DNA from: Deltaproteobacteria bacterium
Lineage (GTDB): Bacteria; Myxococcota_A; UBA9160; JAFDDA01
DNA: 50,840 nt
NCBI GenBank assembly: GCA_019311105.1
Contig: JAFDDA010000005.1
Location: 1-50,840, forward strand
Direction: 5' to 3'
Part shown: positions 42,443 to 50,594 of the stretch, in pieces
Position numbering within the stretch: the first letter of the stretch is position 1
How the letters are laid out: each line of letters opens with the position of its first letter
Position numbers and translations under genes: made by a program
Notes under the pieces: model-generated
Told to the model about the DNA's origin: nothing
The model's input: only the letters and a program-made list of their open reading frames with translations
Databases searched by the model: none

Positions 42443-45400
42443 ATGCGGCAGATCGGACTTCTCGTCGGAGGCGTCCGCCTCCTCCACCCGCTCGCCGGAG
42501 CCCTGCTTTGGCTCGTGCTGGCCACGTCGGCCTGGGCGCAGACCTACCCGACGCCGCCCTTCGACTTTGGCGGCGATCCCTTTCCCCGGCGGCCAGCGCG
42601 CCTGTCCGCTGCGACGGGCAACCCGGCAGGACCGGTTCCGACCCTGGTCGTCGTCATGCGTCGTGCAGGAGTCGACCACAGCTCCTTCCCAGCCTCTTCG
42701 GTCGCGGCGAGCGTCTTCGGGCCCCGCGTCGCCTGCACCCACTCGGTCGCCACCTGGTTCCGGACGGCATCGGGCGGGCGCTTCGACCTGAGCCGGGCCG
42801 CCGAGACCCAGGGCACCGTCAACGACGGCGTCGTCCTGATCGAGGGTGTCATGGAGTCGGACTGGGAGACCCTCGGCTTCCGACGCCTGGCCGTGGAGGC
42901 GGCCGACCCGTTCGTCGACTACGGGAGCTTCGACGCGGATGGCGACGGCACGCTCCAGAACGAAGAGCTCCTGCTCTATGCCGTCAATGCGGCGAACTCT
43001 GCGCAAGGCGGCCAGGCCGGGGGACTGTCGGACGTCTCGGCGCTCGACGGGGTCGGCTTCGCCGGCTTCTCCGTCCCGATCGTCGACGGCATGCCGGGCT
43101 CCTTCGGGACCTGGATCCACGAGGCCATGCACGCGCTCTTCGGCCACGATCACTTCTACGGCTACGGCGTCGGCTCGTGGTCCGCGATGGGGCCGACGAT
43201 CGGATCGGGCCCCGCCATCTACGGCGTGACCGCGTGGACGAAGATGCTGCTCGGCTGGACCGTGCCCACCGTCGTCTCCCAGGACGGGCGCTACCCGTTG
43301 CGACGTTCGGACCTCGGCGGCAGTCCGCTCCTCCTGTACGACCCGGTCCGCGGCACGAGCGACTACCTGATGCTCGAGAACCGCGTGAATGCGCTCTGCG
43401 GAACGATCGATTTCAACTCGCCGGACTCGGGCCTCCTCTTGACCCGCATCGAAACGGACGGTTGGCCCCCCACCCGAGACAGCGAGCCTCCCATCGAGGT
43501 CCTGGCCGCCGACGGGACCCGCTGGGCTCCGGGCTGCGGCGACTTCGCCGTTCTCACGGCCGACGCATCGATCGGATCCTCGACGCTTGCGATCGACCAG
43601 TGGCGCTTCCCGACCCCGGGGTTCCCGCTGTTGATCCGCCAGGTGGACGGAGAAGACGCTCCGAACGCATCCACCCAGGAGGAGATCGTACTGGCCAGCG
43701 CCGCGTCCAGCGGAACCAACGTCGTCCTCACGGCACCAACCACGCGCTTCCATCCCACGGGGTCGCGGGCCCGTTGGCGTGCTGCCGGCTGGGGCGGGTA
43801 CTTCGCGACGGAGCTGGCGGCCGACGCGGCGTCGGGTGCCAGCTCGCTCACCGTGGCTGCGATCTCCGGCACCCTTCCCGCGACACCCTTCGTCGCGACC
43901 ATTCGCACCACGCCCGAGAATCTCGACGTGACCGTCGACGCCGTCGCCGGCTCGGTCTGGACCCTCGACGAGCCGCTGCCGGATCCCGCTTCCAGCGGGG
44001 ATCGGGTGTCGGGTGCTCCGTCGAACTTCTGTCGGGGAGCCGACGGCCGCAGTGCCTGGGACTCCGCCGACGGAAACACGCCGGCGACCATGGCGGCGCC
44101 GCTCTGGCAGGATGGCTCGTCCACCCGGATCCGCGTGTTCGACATCGGGCCGGCGGCGGAGACGACCGAGGTCTACGTCGACGTCCCTGCGGCCGGCCCA
44201 GGGGTGTTCCTGGACGTCGCACACGTCCTCGACATCGATCCGGGAACGATCCCAGCAACGGTGTGGAACACGGGGGCCACGGCCGACCAGGTCGACGTGG
44301 CCTTCGTGGACCAGGCGAGCCGATCCTACGGCAGCGAGCTCGGCGTCTCTCTCGCCGCAGGTGGACCCTGGCCCTTGTCGAGCGCCTGGACCTTCCCGCC
44401 GAGTGGATCGATCCCAGAGGGGCTCGCGCTCGACTGGACCGCCACGTCGAGGAACGACCCGAGCGTGCGCGACAGCGGCGTCGCCCTGGTCGACTGGGAC
44501 TTCTTCTCGGACTTCGGGGGCACCTCGATCGGGCCCTGGCTGGTGCTTGGGACGCCTCCCGCGGCGGTATTCGGAGACTGGAGCGTCGGCGACCCGGGTG
44601 CCGGCACGCTCCGGCTCCGCGCGGACTCGCTGCTCAGCTACACGATCAGCCCGATCGACGACAACGACGTGCTGCGCGTCGCCGTCCCCTCGCTCGGCAC
44701 CTATCTCGACCCCCTCATCCCTGTGGCTCACGGCCCGGTCCCGAGCTGCGGATCCCTCGGCTACCAGGTGTCCGGCCCGATCGTCGAGGAGGAGATCCAC
44801 GCCGAGACGGTGCTGCACGTTCGCGTGGAGGCCGAGAACGGCTTCACACCGCCGGACGACTTCGTGCGCGCGACGGGAATCAGCACGCCCCGGCGGGCCG
44901 GAAGCCTGTTCGAGCGACTGGAATGCCCGGACCTGTCCGACACCGAGCTCTTCGACCTGACCGACGGCGGCCGCCAGAGGCTTCAACGCTACGCGTACAC
45001 CTACTCGGCGGAGTTCCTGACCCAGGTGCTCCGGGTTCCGGACGGAAGCCTCGCACAGATCCTGTCCCAGTCGCGCGAGGCGCGCGCTGCATCCTGCTCG
45101 GGAGGCTTCTTCCCGCGCTGCATCCCGAGCTTCCTCGAGTTCGCCGAGGCCACGTTCGACCTGCAGCAGCCCAAGGTCACGGGATGCCTGGCGGACGGCT
45201 GCGACTACTTCTTCGTCTCCTGGGACGAGACCAGCGCCGTGGACATGGCCTTCACGGCGCCCGTGGGCTCCGCCATCACGCTACTCGACGCATTCGGAGC
45301 GGAGGTCGCAAAGGCCCTTCCCGAGGGGCTCACCCTCACCCACGATGCGGACGGGGGCGAGACCCCGGCCGGGCTCGCGGGCTCCGTGCCGAGCTCGCGG

Positions 45401-45940
45401 CCCGGTGGTGCCCATGCCACCAACCCCGTGCGTGAGCTCGCGTCGCAGCCGCCCTCACCCGGCGAGCCGTGGCCGGGGCCGACCCCGGCGATCCCGGACC
45501 CGGTCGCTCCGCTGCGCGAGAAATTCAAGCTCTACCTGCCCGATCTCGCGCAGGGCCTCTACCTGCTTCAGGTCGTGGCACCGCCCGAGTTCGACCCGGA
45601 GGCGGAGCCCGACACGTTCTCGATGTCCTGGGTTCCTCCCGCGGACAACGATGGGGACGGCATCGATGACTCGGTCGACAACTGCCAGCTCATCAAGAAC
45701 GTCGGGCAGAAAGACACCGACGCAGACGGCTATGGAAACCCCTGCGACTGCGATTTCGACAACGACGGATCGTGCAACATCGCCGACTTCAGCATTTTCC
45801 TGACAGCCTTCCAGAATCAGGTCGATTCCGGCGCGGGCTCGGACATGAACGCCGATGGAACTGTGAACATCGAAGACTTCGGCCTGTTCCTAAGCGGCTT
45901 CCAGGCCAGTGTTCCAGGGCCTTCGGGGCTGGTGCCGTAG
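42443..45940 (+). CDS. Large secreted M6-like metalloprotease with dockerin-type repeats
   Basis: The 1165-residue protein has a signal peptide (LLWLVLATSAWA, cleaved before QTYPTPP). The catalytic region holds HEAMHALFGHDHF, with His226, Glu227 and His230 as zinc-site HExxH, followed by YGYGVGSWSAMG, as in M6 (immune inhibitor A) peptidases. An EF-hand-like loop DADGDGTLQNEE sits near residue 165. The long middle is beta-rich and not assigned. The C-terminus has one thrombospondin type 3 unit (DNDGDGIDDSVDNCQ) and two dockerin type I loops (DFDNDGSCNIADFSIFL and DMNADGTVNIEDFGLFL). It is likely a calcium-dependent extracellular protease. It lacks the CGLG tail, so dockerin-type binding may keep it on the surface. 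Confidence 0.8.
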   Translation: MRQIGLLVGGVRLLHPLAGALLWLVLATSAWAQTYPTPPFDFGGDPFPRRPARLSAATGNPAGPVPTLVVVMRRAGVDHSSFPASSVAASVFGPRVACTHSVATWFRTASGGRFDLSRAAETQGTVNDGVVLIEGVMESDWETLGFRRLAVEAADPFVDYGSFDADGDGTLQNEELLLYAVNAANSAQGGQAGGLSDVSALDGVGFAGFSVPIVDGMPGSFGTWIHEAMHALFGHDHFYGYGVGSWSAMGPTIGSGPAIYGVTAWTKMLLGWTVPTVVSQDGRYPLRRSDLGGSPLLLYDPVRGTSDYLMLENRVNALCGTIDFNSPDSGLLLTRIETDGWPPTRDSEPPIEVLAADGTRWAPGCGDFAVLTADASIGSSTLAIDQWRFPTPGFPLLIRQVDGEDAPNASTQEEIVLASAASSGTNVVLTAPTTRFHPTGSRARWRAAGWGGYFATELAADAASGASSLTVAAISGTLPATPFVATIRTTPENLDVTVDAVAGSVWTLDEPLPDPASSGDRVSGAPSNFCRGADGRSAWDSADGNTPATMAAPLWQDGSSTRIRVFDIGPAAETTEVYVDVPAAGPGVFLDVAHVLDIDPGTIPATVWNTGATADQVDVAFVDQASRSYGSELGVSLAAGGPWPLSSAWTFPPSGSIPEGLALDWTATSRNDPSVRDSGVALVDWDFFSDFGGTSIGPWLVLGTPPAAVFGDWSVGDPGAGTLRLRADSLLSYTISPIDDNDVLRVAVPSLGTYLDPLIPVAHGPVPSCGSLGYQVSGPIVEEEIHAETVLHVRVEAENGFTPPDDFVRATGISTPRRAGSLFERLECPDLSDTELFDLTDGGRQRLQRYAYTYSAEFLTQVLRVPDGSLAQILSQSREARAASCSGGFFPRCIPSFLEFAEATFDLQQPKVTGCLADGCDYFFVSWDETSAVDMAFTAPVGSAITLLDAFGAEVAKALPEGLTLTHDADGGETPAGLAGSVPSSRPGGAHATNPVRELASQPPSPGEPWPGPTPAIPDPVAPLREKFKLYLPDLAQGLYLLQVVAPPEFDPEAEPDTFSMSWVPPADNDGDGIDDSVDNCQLIKNVGQKDTDADGYGNPCDCDFDNDGSCNIADFSIFLTAFQNQVDSGAGSDMNADGTVNIEDFGLFLSGFQASVPGPSGLVP

Positions 45941-46021
45941 GGCAGCTTCCGCTCATCACGAGCCGTTGCTCGCTACAACTACATCCCTGGATAGACAGGT
46001 TACGGGGCAGACGCCCATTTC

Positions 46022-46075
46022 CGGCAGTTGCGGGACTCGAACCCGCACATCCGGATGACGAAGAGGAGTGATTTC
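46022..46075. repeat. tRNA T-arm-like scar
   Basis: The plus strand has GCGGGACTCGAACCCGC (46030-46046), the complement of a perfect tRNA T-arm with T-loop TTCGAGT, followed by CCGGATGACG and a TGATTTC block. No anticodon or D-arm is present, so this is not a tRNA gene. The same order (T-arm, CCGGATGACG, TGATTTC) occurs at the tmRNA-like end at 46829-46862, so the two are related junction sequences flanking the tube-protein gene. Confidence 0.5.
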
Positions 46076-46132
46076 AGGGACTTAGCTGATCCGCGGCCCC
46101 CGAAATCACAACCCCCAGAGCACCCCCAAGGC

Positions 46133-46696
46133 CTACTGCACCCGCACCACGCCTTCGTGGACCAGGTCGAGGGTTTCGACTGCGATGTCGTTGCCGTCGG
46201 ACCTCGCTTGAGGCCCGGAGACCCTCGACGGCCAGGCGTTCGTGAAGTGCCAGATTGCGTGTTCGGTCCCGCGCATGTCGACCATCCTCACGACGAGATC
46301 GGATCGGGCGCTCGAGAAGTCGGTTTCCACTTGCTCACGCCACTCCCAGAGCGAGAGGTCTCCCGAGACGATTCCGCGCTTAAGCGTGATGTCCGCGTAC
46401 TTCAGCCGCCCGGGGATCTTGCGCACCACACCGGGATCCCCGCCCTCGCGGAACTCCACGACTTCGTTCGCGTTGCTCAGCCCGGAAACCTCCTGGAAGC
46501 GGCCGAAGACTGTGCCGTTGCGCTCGACCACGAAGTCGAACCGCGCGCTCGCGCGCGGGGCCTGAGCCCACGGCTCCTGGTGATCGCGCGCGGTCCCCTC
46601 GTGCGCCCCAAGTACGAGGGCTATAGGAACCAAGAGCGCCACGGACAGCGCGGCGGTCAGCACGCCGCCCCTTCGTCTCTGCAGGAATCGGAACAT
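46133..46696 (-). CDS. Orphan contractile-tail tube-like protein with N-terminal membrane signal
   Basis: The ATG at 46696 follows an AGGTGG ribosome site. After a basic N-terminus and a single helix (VLTAALSVALLVPIALVLG), residues about 45-187 form a T4 gp19/phage tail-tube type domain: FDFVVERNGTVFGRFQEVSG, EVVEFREGGDPGVVRKIPG, GDLSLWEWREQVET, AIWHFTNAWPSRVSGP and VAVETLDLVHEGVVRV. In phages and extracellular injection systems such proteins stack into the inner tube. Here there is no sheath, baseplate or AAA ATPase gene, and the added signal or anchor would place it outside the cytoplasm, which normal tube proteins lack. The length is 187 residues. It sits between two tRNA/tmRNA-end scars. 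Confidence 0.75.
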   Translation of the reverse strand: MFRFLQRRRGGVLTAALSVALLVPIALVLGAHEGTARDHQEPWAQAPRASARFDFVVERNGTVFGRFQEVSGLSNANEVVEFREGGDPGVVRKIPGRLKYADITLKRGIVSGDLSLWEWREQVETDFSSARSDLVVRMVDMRGTEHAIWHFTNAWPSRVSGPQARSDGNDIAVETLDLVHEGVVRVQ

Positions 46697-46828
46697 GGGT
46701 CCACCTCCAAGGCCACGTGGCGGGCGACCGGGCCAGCAATAACCTGCCCGTGCTCGCCCGTACGGCCTCTGTTCATCAAACCACCCGGCCAGCGAGGAGG
46801 TCAAGCTGCGTGTCCACGGTCCCCTGAG

Positions 46829-46862
46829 TGGTGGAGGCGGCGGGAATCGAACCCGCCGCCGG
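46829..46862. repeat. tmRNA (ssrA) 3'-end-like attachment scar
   Basis: Read on the minus strand, this is GGCGGGTTCGATTCCCGCC followed by GCCTCCACCA: a T-arm, acceptor strand and CCA end of the form typical of bacterial tmRNA genes. The rest of a tmRNA gene would lie to the right (toward 47200) but a PEP-CTERM gene is there instead. It is therefore an isolated 3' end, as left by an element that integrates into ssrA. The rest of the gap 46697-47024 has no gene. Confidence 0.55.
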
Positions 46863-47024
46863 ATGACGTAGGCGATTGATTTCGTTCTGCTTTACGGCCT
46901 CTCGGATGTGGCGGCAGTGTGGCGGCAGGGGAACTAGGGCCCATCAGCGGCTGAGGCCTGAATCCGACACAAAACCGGTCCGCCCACCACCTAGACCCGA
47001 GCGTGTTACGCGTAGAGGTCGTTC

Positions 47025-47600
47025 ATGCGGATCCAGAAGTATTTCGTCGTCGCCATTGTCCTGCTTCTTTCAGGCTCGGCCCAGGCCGCTCCCATTACCG
47101 CCACCTGGTCAGGCTCGGCGTCGATCCCTACTGCCTCGGCGGCCCCGATCCCCGCGACCTTCGTGATCACGTTCCAGGCAGACACCAGTTCCCGGATCAC
47201 GGTCAACAGCGAAGTCTTCGTCCTGGACCCGGCCACCAGCGGCACCATCCTGCTCAACGGCGTGCTCAGGACCTTCACGGCCCCGGGCCTGCGCTTCGGC
47301 GTTAACCAAGGGGCAGACGTGATCTTCCTCGGACAGGGTGCAGACGGCGACGACATCCTCGACATTGGTTGTAACCCCAGCTGCGCCAGCTGGGATCTCA
47401 CCACCTCCTTCGGTCCGGTGTTCGAGCCGTCGCCTTTCGGCACGGGCAGCTTCCACGACATCCCGACCGACATGGGCCCGCTGACCCTTCTCGACATTAG
47501 CGACGTCACCTTCGCGGCGACCGTTCCCGAGCCCACCATCCTCGCGATCTTCGGCTCTGGGATCGCCGGCCTAGCGGTCGCGGGGCGCCGCCGGTCCTGA
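47025..47600 (+). CDS. PEP-CTERM sorting domain protein
   Basis: The 191-residue protein has a signal peptide (YFVVAIVLLLSGSAQAA) and a beta-rich middle with two Cys (IGCNPSCASW). It ends in VPEPTILAIFGSGIAGLAV plus AGRRRS: the PEP motif, hydrophobic helix and Arg cluster of substrates of exosortase. Such proteins are exported with extracellular polysaccharide and processed at the membrane. No exosortase gene lies in the window. It differs from the CGLG-tailed proteins, so the cell appears to use at least two C-terminal sorting systems. Confidence 0.85.
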   Translation: MRIQKYFVVAIVLLLSGSAQAAPITATWSGSASIPTASAAPIPATFVITFQADTSSRITVNSEVFVLDPATSGTILLNGVLRTFTAPGLRFGVNQGADVIFLGQGADGDDILDIGCNPSCASWDLTTSFGPVFEPSPFGTGSFHDIPTDMGPLTLLDISDVTFAATVPEPTILAIFGSGIAGLAVAGRRRS

Positions 47601-47601
47601 A

Positions 47602-47988
47602 GCGACGCGCGTTTATCCGGTCTTCCTCGGGCCGGGAGGGCAGCTCTTCCTCCCCATCAACGAGGCGGCCGCGAGAAAATGGTCACGGACTGACAGCCCC
47701 CTCTTCTCCATCAAGGGCGAGCGGTTCAGCCACGGGCAGCTCGTCTGGTATTGGAAAGCCGGAACAAGGGCGGCAGGGCTGCCGATAGTGCCTCTCTACT
47801 CGGGCACCAAGCACTCGGTCGCGACGGACGCCGTCCGGCGTGGCGCCACTCTCTACGAGGTTCAACACGCCCTTGGGCATGCGAGCCCACACTCGACCGA
47901 GCGCTACGCGCGCCTCGCGAAGCGGGCGCCGCTTGGCATCCTCCGGCCTCACACTCAAGCTGCACGCAAGAAAAAGGGACCTAAGTCC
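47602..47988 (+). pseudogene. 5'-truncated tyrosine recombinase next to tRNA-Glu
   Basis: The frame, open from just after the PEP-CTERM stop, reads QLFLPINEAAARKWSR, FSHGQLVWYWKAG, then YSGTKHSVATDAVRRGATL, YEVQHALGHASPHSTERYAR. This is the C-terminal catalytic half of an integrase with the His/Arg box (GTKHSVAT), the LGH box and the nucleophilic Tyr in STERYARL. The first catalytic Arg and all N-terminal domains are missing, and no start codon with a ribosome site exists. The frame runs on through the tRNA-Glu gene to 48054. An integrase tail ending at a tRNA is the usual scar of a genomic island. Confidence 0.72.
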
Positions 47989-47997
47989 CCGAAAAGA

Positions 47998-48073
47998 TGG
48001 CGTCCCCAACGGGGTTCGAACCCGTGTTACCGCCTTGAAAGGGCGGAGTCCTAGGCCACTAGACGATGGGGAC
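47998..48073 (-). tRNA. tRNA-Glu (anticodon TTC), CCA encoded
   Basis: On the minus strand the gene folds as a cloverleaf: acceptor GTCCCCA/TGGGGAC, D-arm region with CTAGTGGCC, anticodon stem CCGCC/GGCGG around CTTTCAA (anticodon TTC, complement of 48037-48039), and T-arm ACGGG-TTCGAAC-CCCGT, ending in discriminator G and encoded CCA (47998-48000). This is the intact parent of the three partial copies at 27373, 39127 and 42183. Confidence 0.95.
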
Positions 48074-48115
48074 GCGCGAGAGCCGGGAGTATTGCGGATC
48101 GGCCCGCAGGGCGCC

Positions 48116-48748
48116 CTACCCGCCTCCGTCGACCGGGTCGAGGTGGCGCCATAGATACCAGCTCCCGATCGTCCGGTTCGGCCGCCAGGGCTCGGCGATG
48201 CACTCCATCTCGGCGGGCTTGGGCAGCTCGGCCAGACCGTAGAGATCCTGCATGCCCTTGCGGACGCCGTAGTCCCCGACGGGCAGGACGTCCGGGCGGC
48301 CGAGGCTGAACATCAGCGTCATGTGGGCGGTCCACTCGCCGATGCCTCGCAGCGGCGTCACGGCCGCGATGAACTCGTCGTCGCTCATGTGGGGGAAGCG
48401 GCGGGGGCGGATCTCGCCCGCGCCATAGGCCTCGGCGACCGACCGCATGGCCGCGATCTTCTGGCGCGAGAGGCCCGCCTTCCTAAGGGTGGGAGCCCGG
48501 GTCGCGAGCAACGCTTCGGGCTCGGGGTAGCGGCCGCCATAGTGCGCCTTGAAGCGGCCCTCGATGGCCCGCGCGGCGGCGCCCGCGAGTTGCTGAAACA
48601 GGATCGAGCGAAGCAGCGAGCGATACACCGAACCGCGTCGACGGATCGCGGGCAGGCCGACGCGGCGGATCACCGCGCCGAGCACCGGGTCGCGGCGGCG
48701 CAGGGTTCGCGCCGCGCGCGCTTGATACCCAGACTCCCAGAGGCTCAT
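48116..48748 (-). CDS. alkA: DNA-3-methyladenine glycosylase II (AlkA-like)
   Basis: The ATG at 48748 is used; upstream extension is non-coding. The 210-residue protein has the HhH-GPD fold: LLRSILFQQLAGAAARAIEGRF, a hairpin TPLRGIGEWTAHMTLMFSLG and the catalytic Asp in DVLPVGDYGVRKGMQDLYGL, ending with the typical RPNRTIGSWYLWRHLD. It removes alkylated purines to start base excision repair. It lacks the N-terminal domain of E. coli AlkA, as many short homologues do. It is divergent from the GT2 gene, with about 124 bases between. Confidence 0.9.
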   Translation of the reverse strand: MSLWESGYQARAARTLRRRDPVLGAVIRRVGLPAIRRRGSVYRSLLRSILFQQLAGAAARAIEGRFKAHYGGRYPEPEALLATRAPTLRKAGLSRQKIAAMRSVAEAYGAGEIRPRRFPHMSDDEFIAAVTPLRGIGEWTAHMTLMFSLGRPDVLPVGDYGVRKGMQDLYGLAELPKPAEMECIAEPWRPNRTIGSWYLWRHLDPVDGGG

Positions 48749-48872
48749 CGCGCCCGACCCTAGCCGACCCCGGCCCCATTCGACGGCGGGCGGCCGGCAG
48801 GCCACGCGCAGCCTGAGTGCGGCGCGATGTGGCGTGACCGGCCACACCGACAGGGGTTATCTTCTCCGCCCC

Positions 48873-50033
48873 ATGGAGCGCCCGGTCGAAGTCTCGTTCG
48901 TGATGCCTTGCCTGGACGAGGCGGAAACCCTCGCCGCGTGCATTCGTGCCGCGCGCGGATGCATCGACCGCAATGGCCTCGACGCCGAGGTCGTGATCGC
49001 GGACAACGGCAGCACCGACGGCTCCCAGGAGATCGCCCGGGCCGAGGGCGCGCGCGTCGTCGACATCCCCGAGCGCGGCTACGGCGCCGCCCTGATCGGC
49101 GGCTTCGAAGCGGCGCGCGGCGAATTCCTCATCATGGGCGACGCCGACATGAGCTACGACTTCGGCGAGGCCATGCCCATGGTCGAGGCCCTGCGCGCAG
49201 GCGCAGACCTGGTGATGGGGTCGCGCTTCAAGGGCCGCATCGAGCCGGGCGCCATGCCGCCGCTTCACCGCTGGCTCGGGAACCCCGTCCTCTCCTTCCT
49301 CGGCCGCTTCCTCTTCAAGACCGAGATCTCCGACTTCCATTGCGGCCTGCGTGCTTTCACGAAGAAGACCTTCCGCGCCATGAACCTGCGGACCACGGGG
49401 ATGGAGCTCGCGAGCGAGATCGTCGTGAAAGCCGCCACCGCGAAGCTGCGGATCGCGGAGGTCCCCGTGACGCTCCGACCCGATGGTCGGAGCCGCTCGC
49501 CCCACCTGCGCACCTGGCGAGACGGCTGGCGGCACCTCCGCTTCCTCCTCACGCTGTCGCCGCGCTACACGCTCTTCCTCCCGGGCTTCGCGCTCTTCCT
49601 CGCCGGCGCAGCCCTGCTTGCGGCGCTCGCGCGCGGCCCGCTCTCGGTGGGCGATGCGGTGCTCGACGTCCACACCATGCTCGTAGGGAGCCTCTTCATG
49701 ATCGTCGGTTTCCAGACCATCACCGTTGCATTCGTCGCGCGCATCTATGCCGTAGAAGAAGAGATCGGGCCTCCCGCGCCGTGGCTCGAAAAGAGCTTCG
49801 AGGTTTTCACCCTCGAGCGCGGCCTGCTCGGCGGGCTGCTCGTGACCGCCGTCGGGATCTTCCTCATCGCACGGCTGGCTCTCGAGTGGGCAGGAGGAGG
49901 CTTTGGCCCCCTCGACAGCTCGGTGACGCTGCGGCCCATGGTGTTCGGTTCGACCCTCGCCGCCATCGGGATCCAGACCGTCCTGATGTCGTTCGTCTAC
50001 TCGATGCTCGGCATCAAGCGGCGGCGCGGCTAG
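48873..50033 (+). CDS. Glycosyltransferase family 2 with C-terminal membrane helices (DPM1/GtrB-like)
   Basis: The ATG at 48873 opens the GT-A domain: VSFVMPCLDEAETLAACI, VVIADNGSTDGS with the first Asp pair, GRARGAYG-like RGYGAALIGGFEAARGEF, and the DxD-type GDADMSYDFGEAM. The acceptor region DFHCGLRAF follows. The C-terminal 150 residues hold about four hydrophobic segments (TLFLPGFALFLAGAALLAAL, LFMIVGFQTITVAFVARI and others) as in polyprenyl-phosphate sugar transferases. The 386-residue product probably loads a sugar on undecaprenyl phosphate at the inner membrane. A methyltransferase gene follows after 5 bases, suggesting a small operon. Confidence 0.9.
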   Translation: MERPVEVSFVMPCLDEAETLAACIRAARGCIDRNGLDAEVVIADNGSTDGSQEIARAEGARVVDIPERGYGAALIGGFEAARGEFLIMGDADMSYDFGEAMPMVEALRAGADLVMGSRFKGRIEPGAMPPLHRWLGNPVLSFLGRFLFKTEISDFHCGLRAFTKKTFRAMNLRTTGMELASEIVVKAATAKLRIAEVPVTLRPDGRSRSPHLRTWRDGWRHLRFLLTLSPRYTLFLPGFALFLAGAALLAALARGPLSVGDAVLDVHTMLVGSLFMIVGFQTITVAFVARIYAVEEEIGPPAPWLEKSFEVFTLERGLLGGLLVTAVGIFLIARLALEWAGGGFGPLDSSVTLRPMVFGSTLAAIGIQTVLMSFVYSMLGIKRRRG

Positions 50034-50038
50034 CCCGC

Positions 50039-50590
50039 ATGCGCATCGCCGATCGCATCCTGCGCCAGTGGCGCATCCGACACGCTGCCGATTGGGTCCG
50101 CGCCGGCGACCGCCTGCTCGACGTCGGCTGCTTCGACCGCAGCCTGATCGACCGCGTGGGCGACCGCGTCGAAAGCGCCGTGGGGATCGACGGGGTGGCC
50201 AAGCCTTCGGACGCCGACGGCGTCCGCATCGAGCGTGGGGTCTTCCCGAAGGATCTCGAGTCCGAGCCCGAGAGGTTCGACTGCATCACCGCCCTCGCCG
50301 TACTGGAGCACGTGCAGGCACCCGACGAGTTCGCCGATGCCTGCCACCGTCTCCTCGCACCCGGCGGCCGGGTGGTGCTGACCGTGCCCCACCCCTTCGT
50401 CGACAAGATCGTCGATGCGCTGATCCTCCTTCGCCTGGCCGACGGCATGGACATCGATGAACACCACGGCTTCGACATCGACGAGACCGGCCCGATCTTC
50501 GAGCGCGCCGGGTTCCGGACCGTGGCGGTGGAGGCCTTCCAGCTCGGCCTCAACCGCCTCTTCGTCTTCGAGAAGTCGACAACGACTTAG
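50039..50590 (+). CDS. Class I SAM-dependent methyltransferase
   Basis: The ATG at 50039 is 5 bases after the GT2 stop. The 183-residue protein is a Methyltransf_11-type enzyme: RLLDVGCFDRSLIDRV (motif I), VGIDGVAKP, then FDCITALAVLEHVQAPDEFA (motif II) and CHRLLAPGGRVVLTVPHPF (motif III). The substrate is unknown; position in an operon with a GT2 suggests a sugar, lipid carrier or polymer end. It converges on a partial GT4 gene after only 4 bases. Confidence 0.85.
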   Translation: MRIADRILRQWRIRHAADWVRAGDRLLDVGCFDRSLIDRVGDRVESAVGIDGVAKPSDADGVRIERGVFPKDLESEPERFDCITALAVLEHVQAPDEFADACHRLLAPGGRVVLTVPHPFVDKIVDALILLRLADGMDIDEHHGFDIDETGPIFERAGFRTVAVEAFQLGLNRLFVFEKSTTT

Positions 50591-50594
50591 CGAG

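Noticed and set aside
42440..44986. An 848-residue open frame on the minus strand
   Set aside because: It is antisense to the M6-like protease gene, has no signal peptide or family motifs and has the Arg/Gly/Asp-heavy composition of a shadow frame in GC-rich DNA.
46022..46862. Complete tRNA or tmRNA genes at the two T-arm sequences
   Set aside because: No matching acceptor 5' strand, D-arm, anticodon arm or tmRNA body could be found around either site; only the 3' ends exist.
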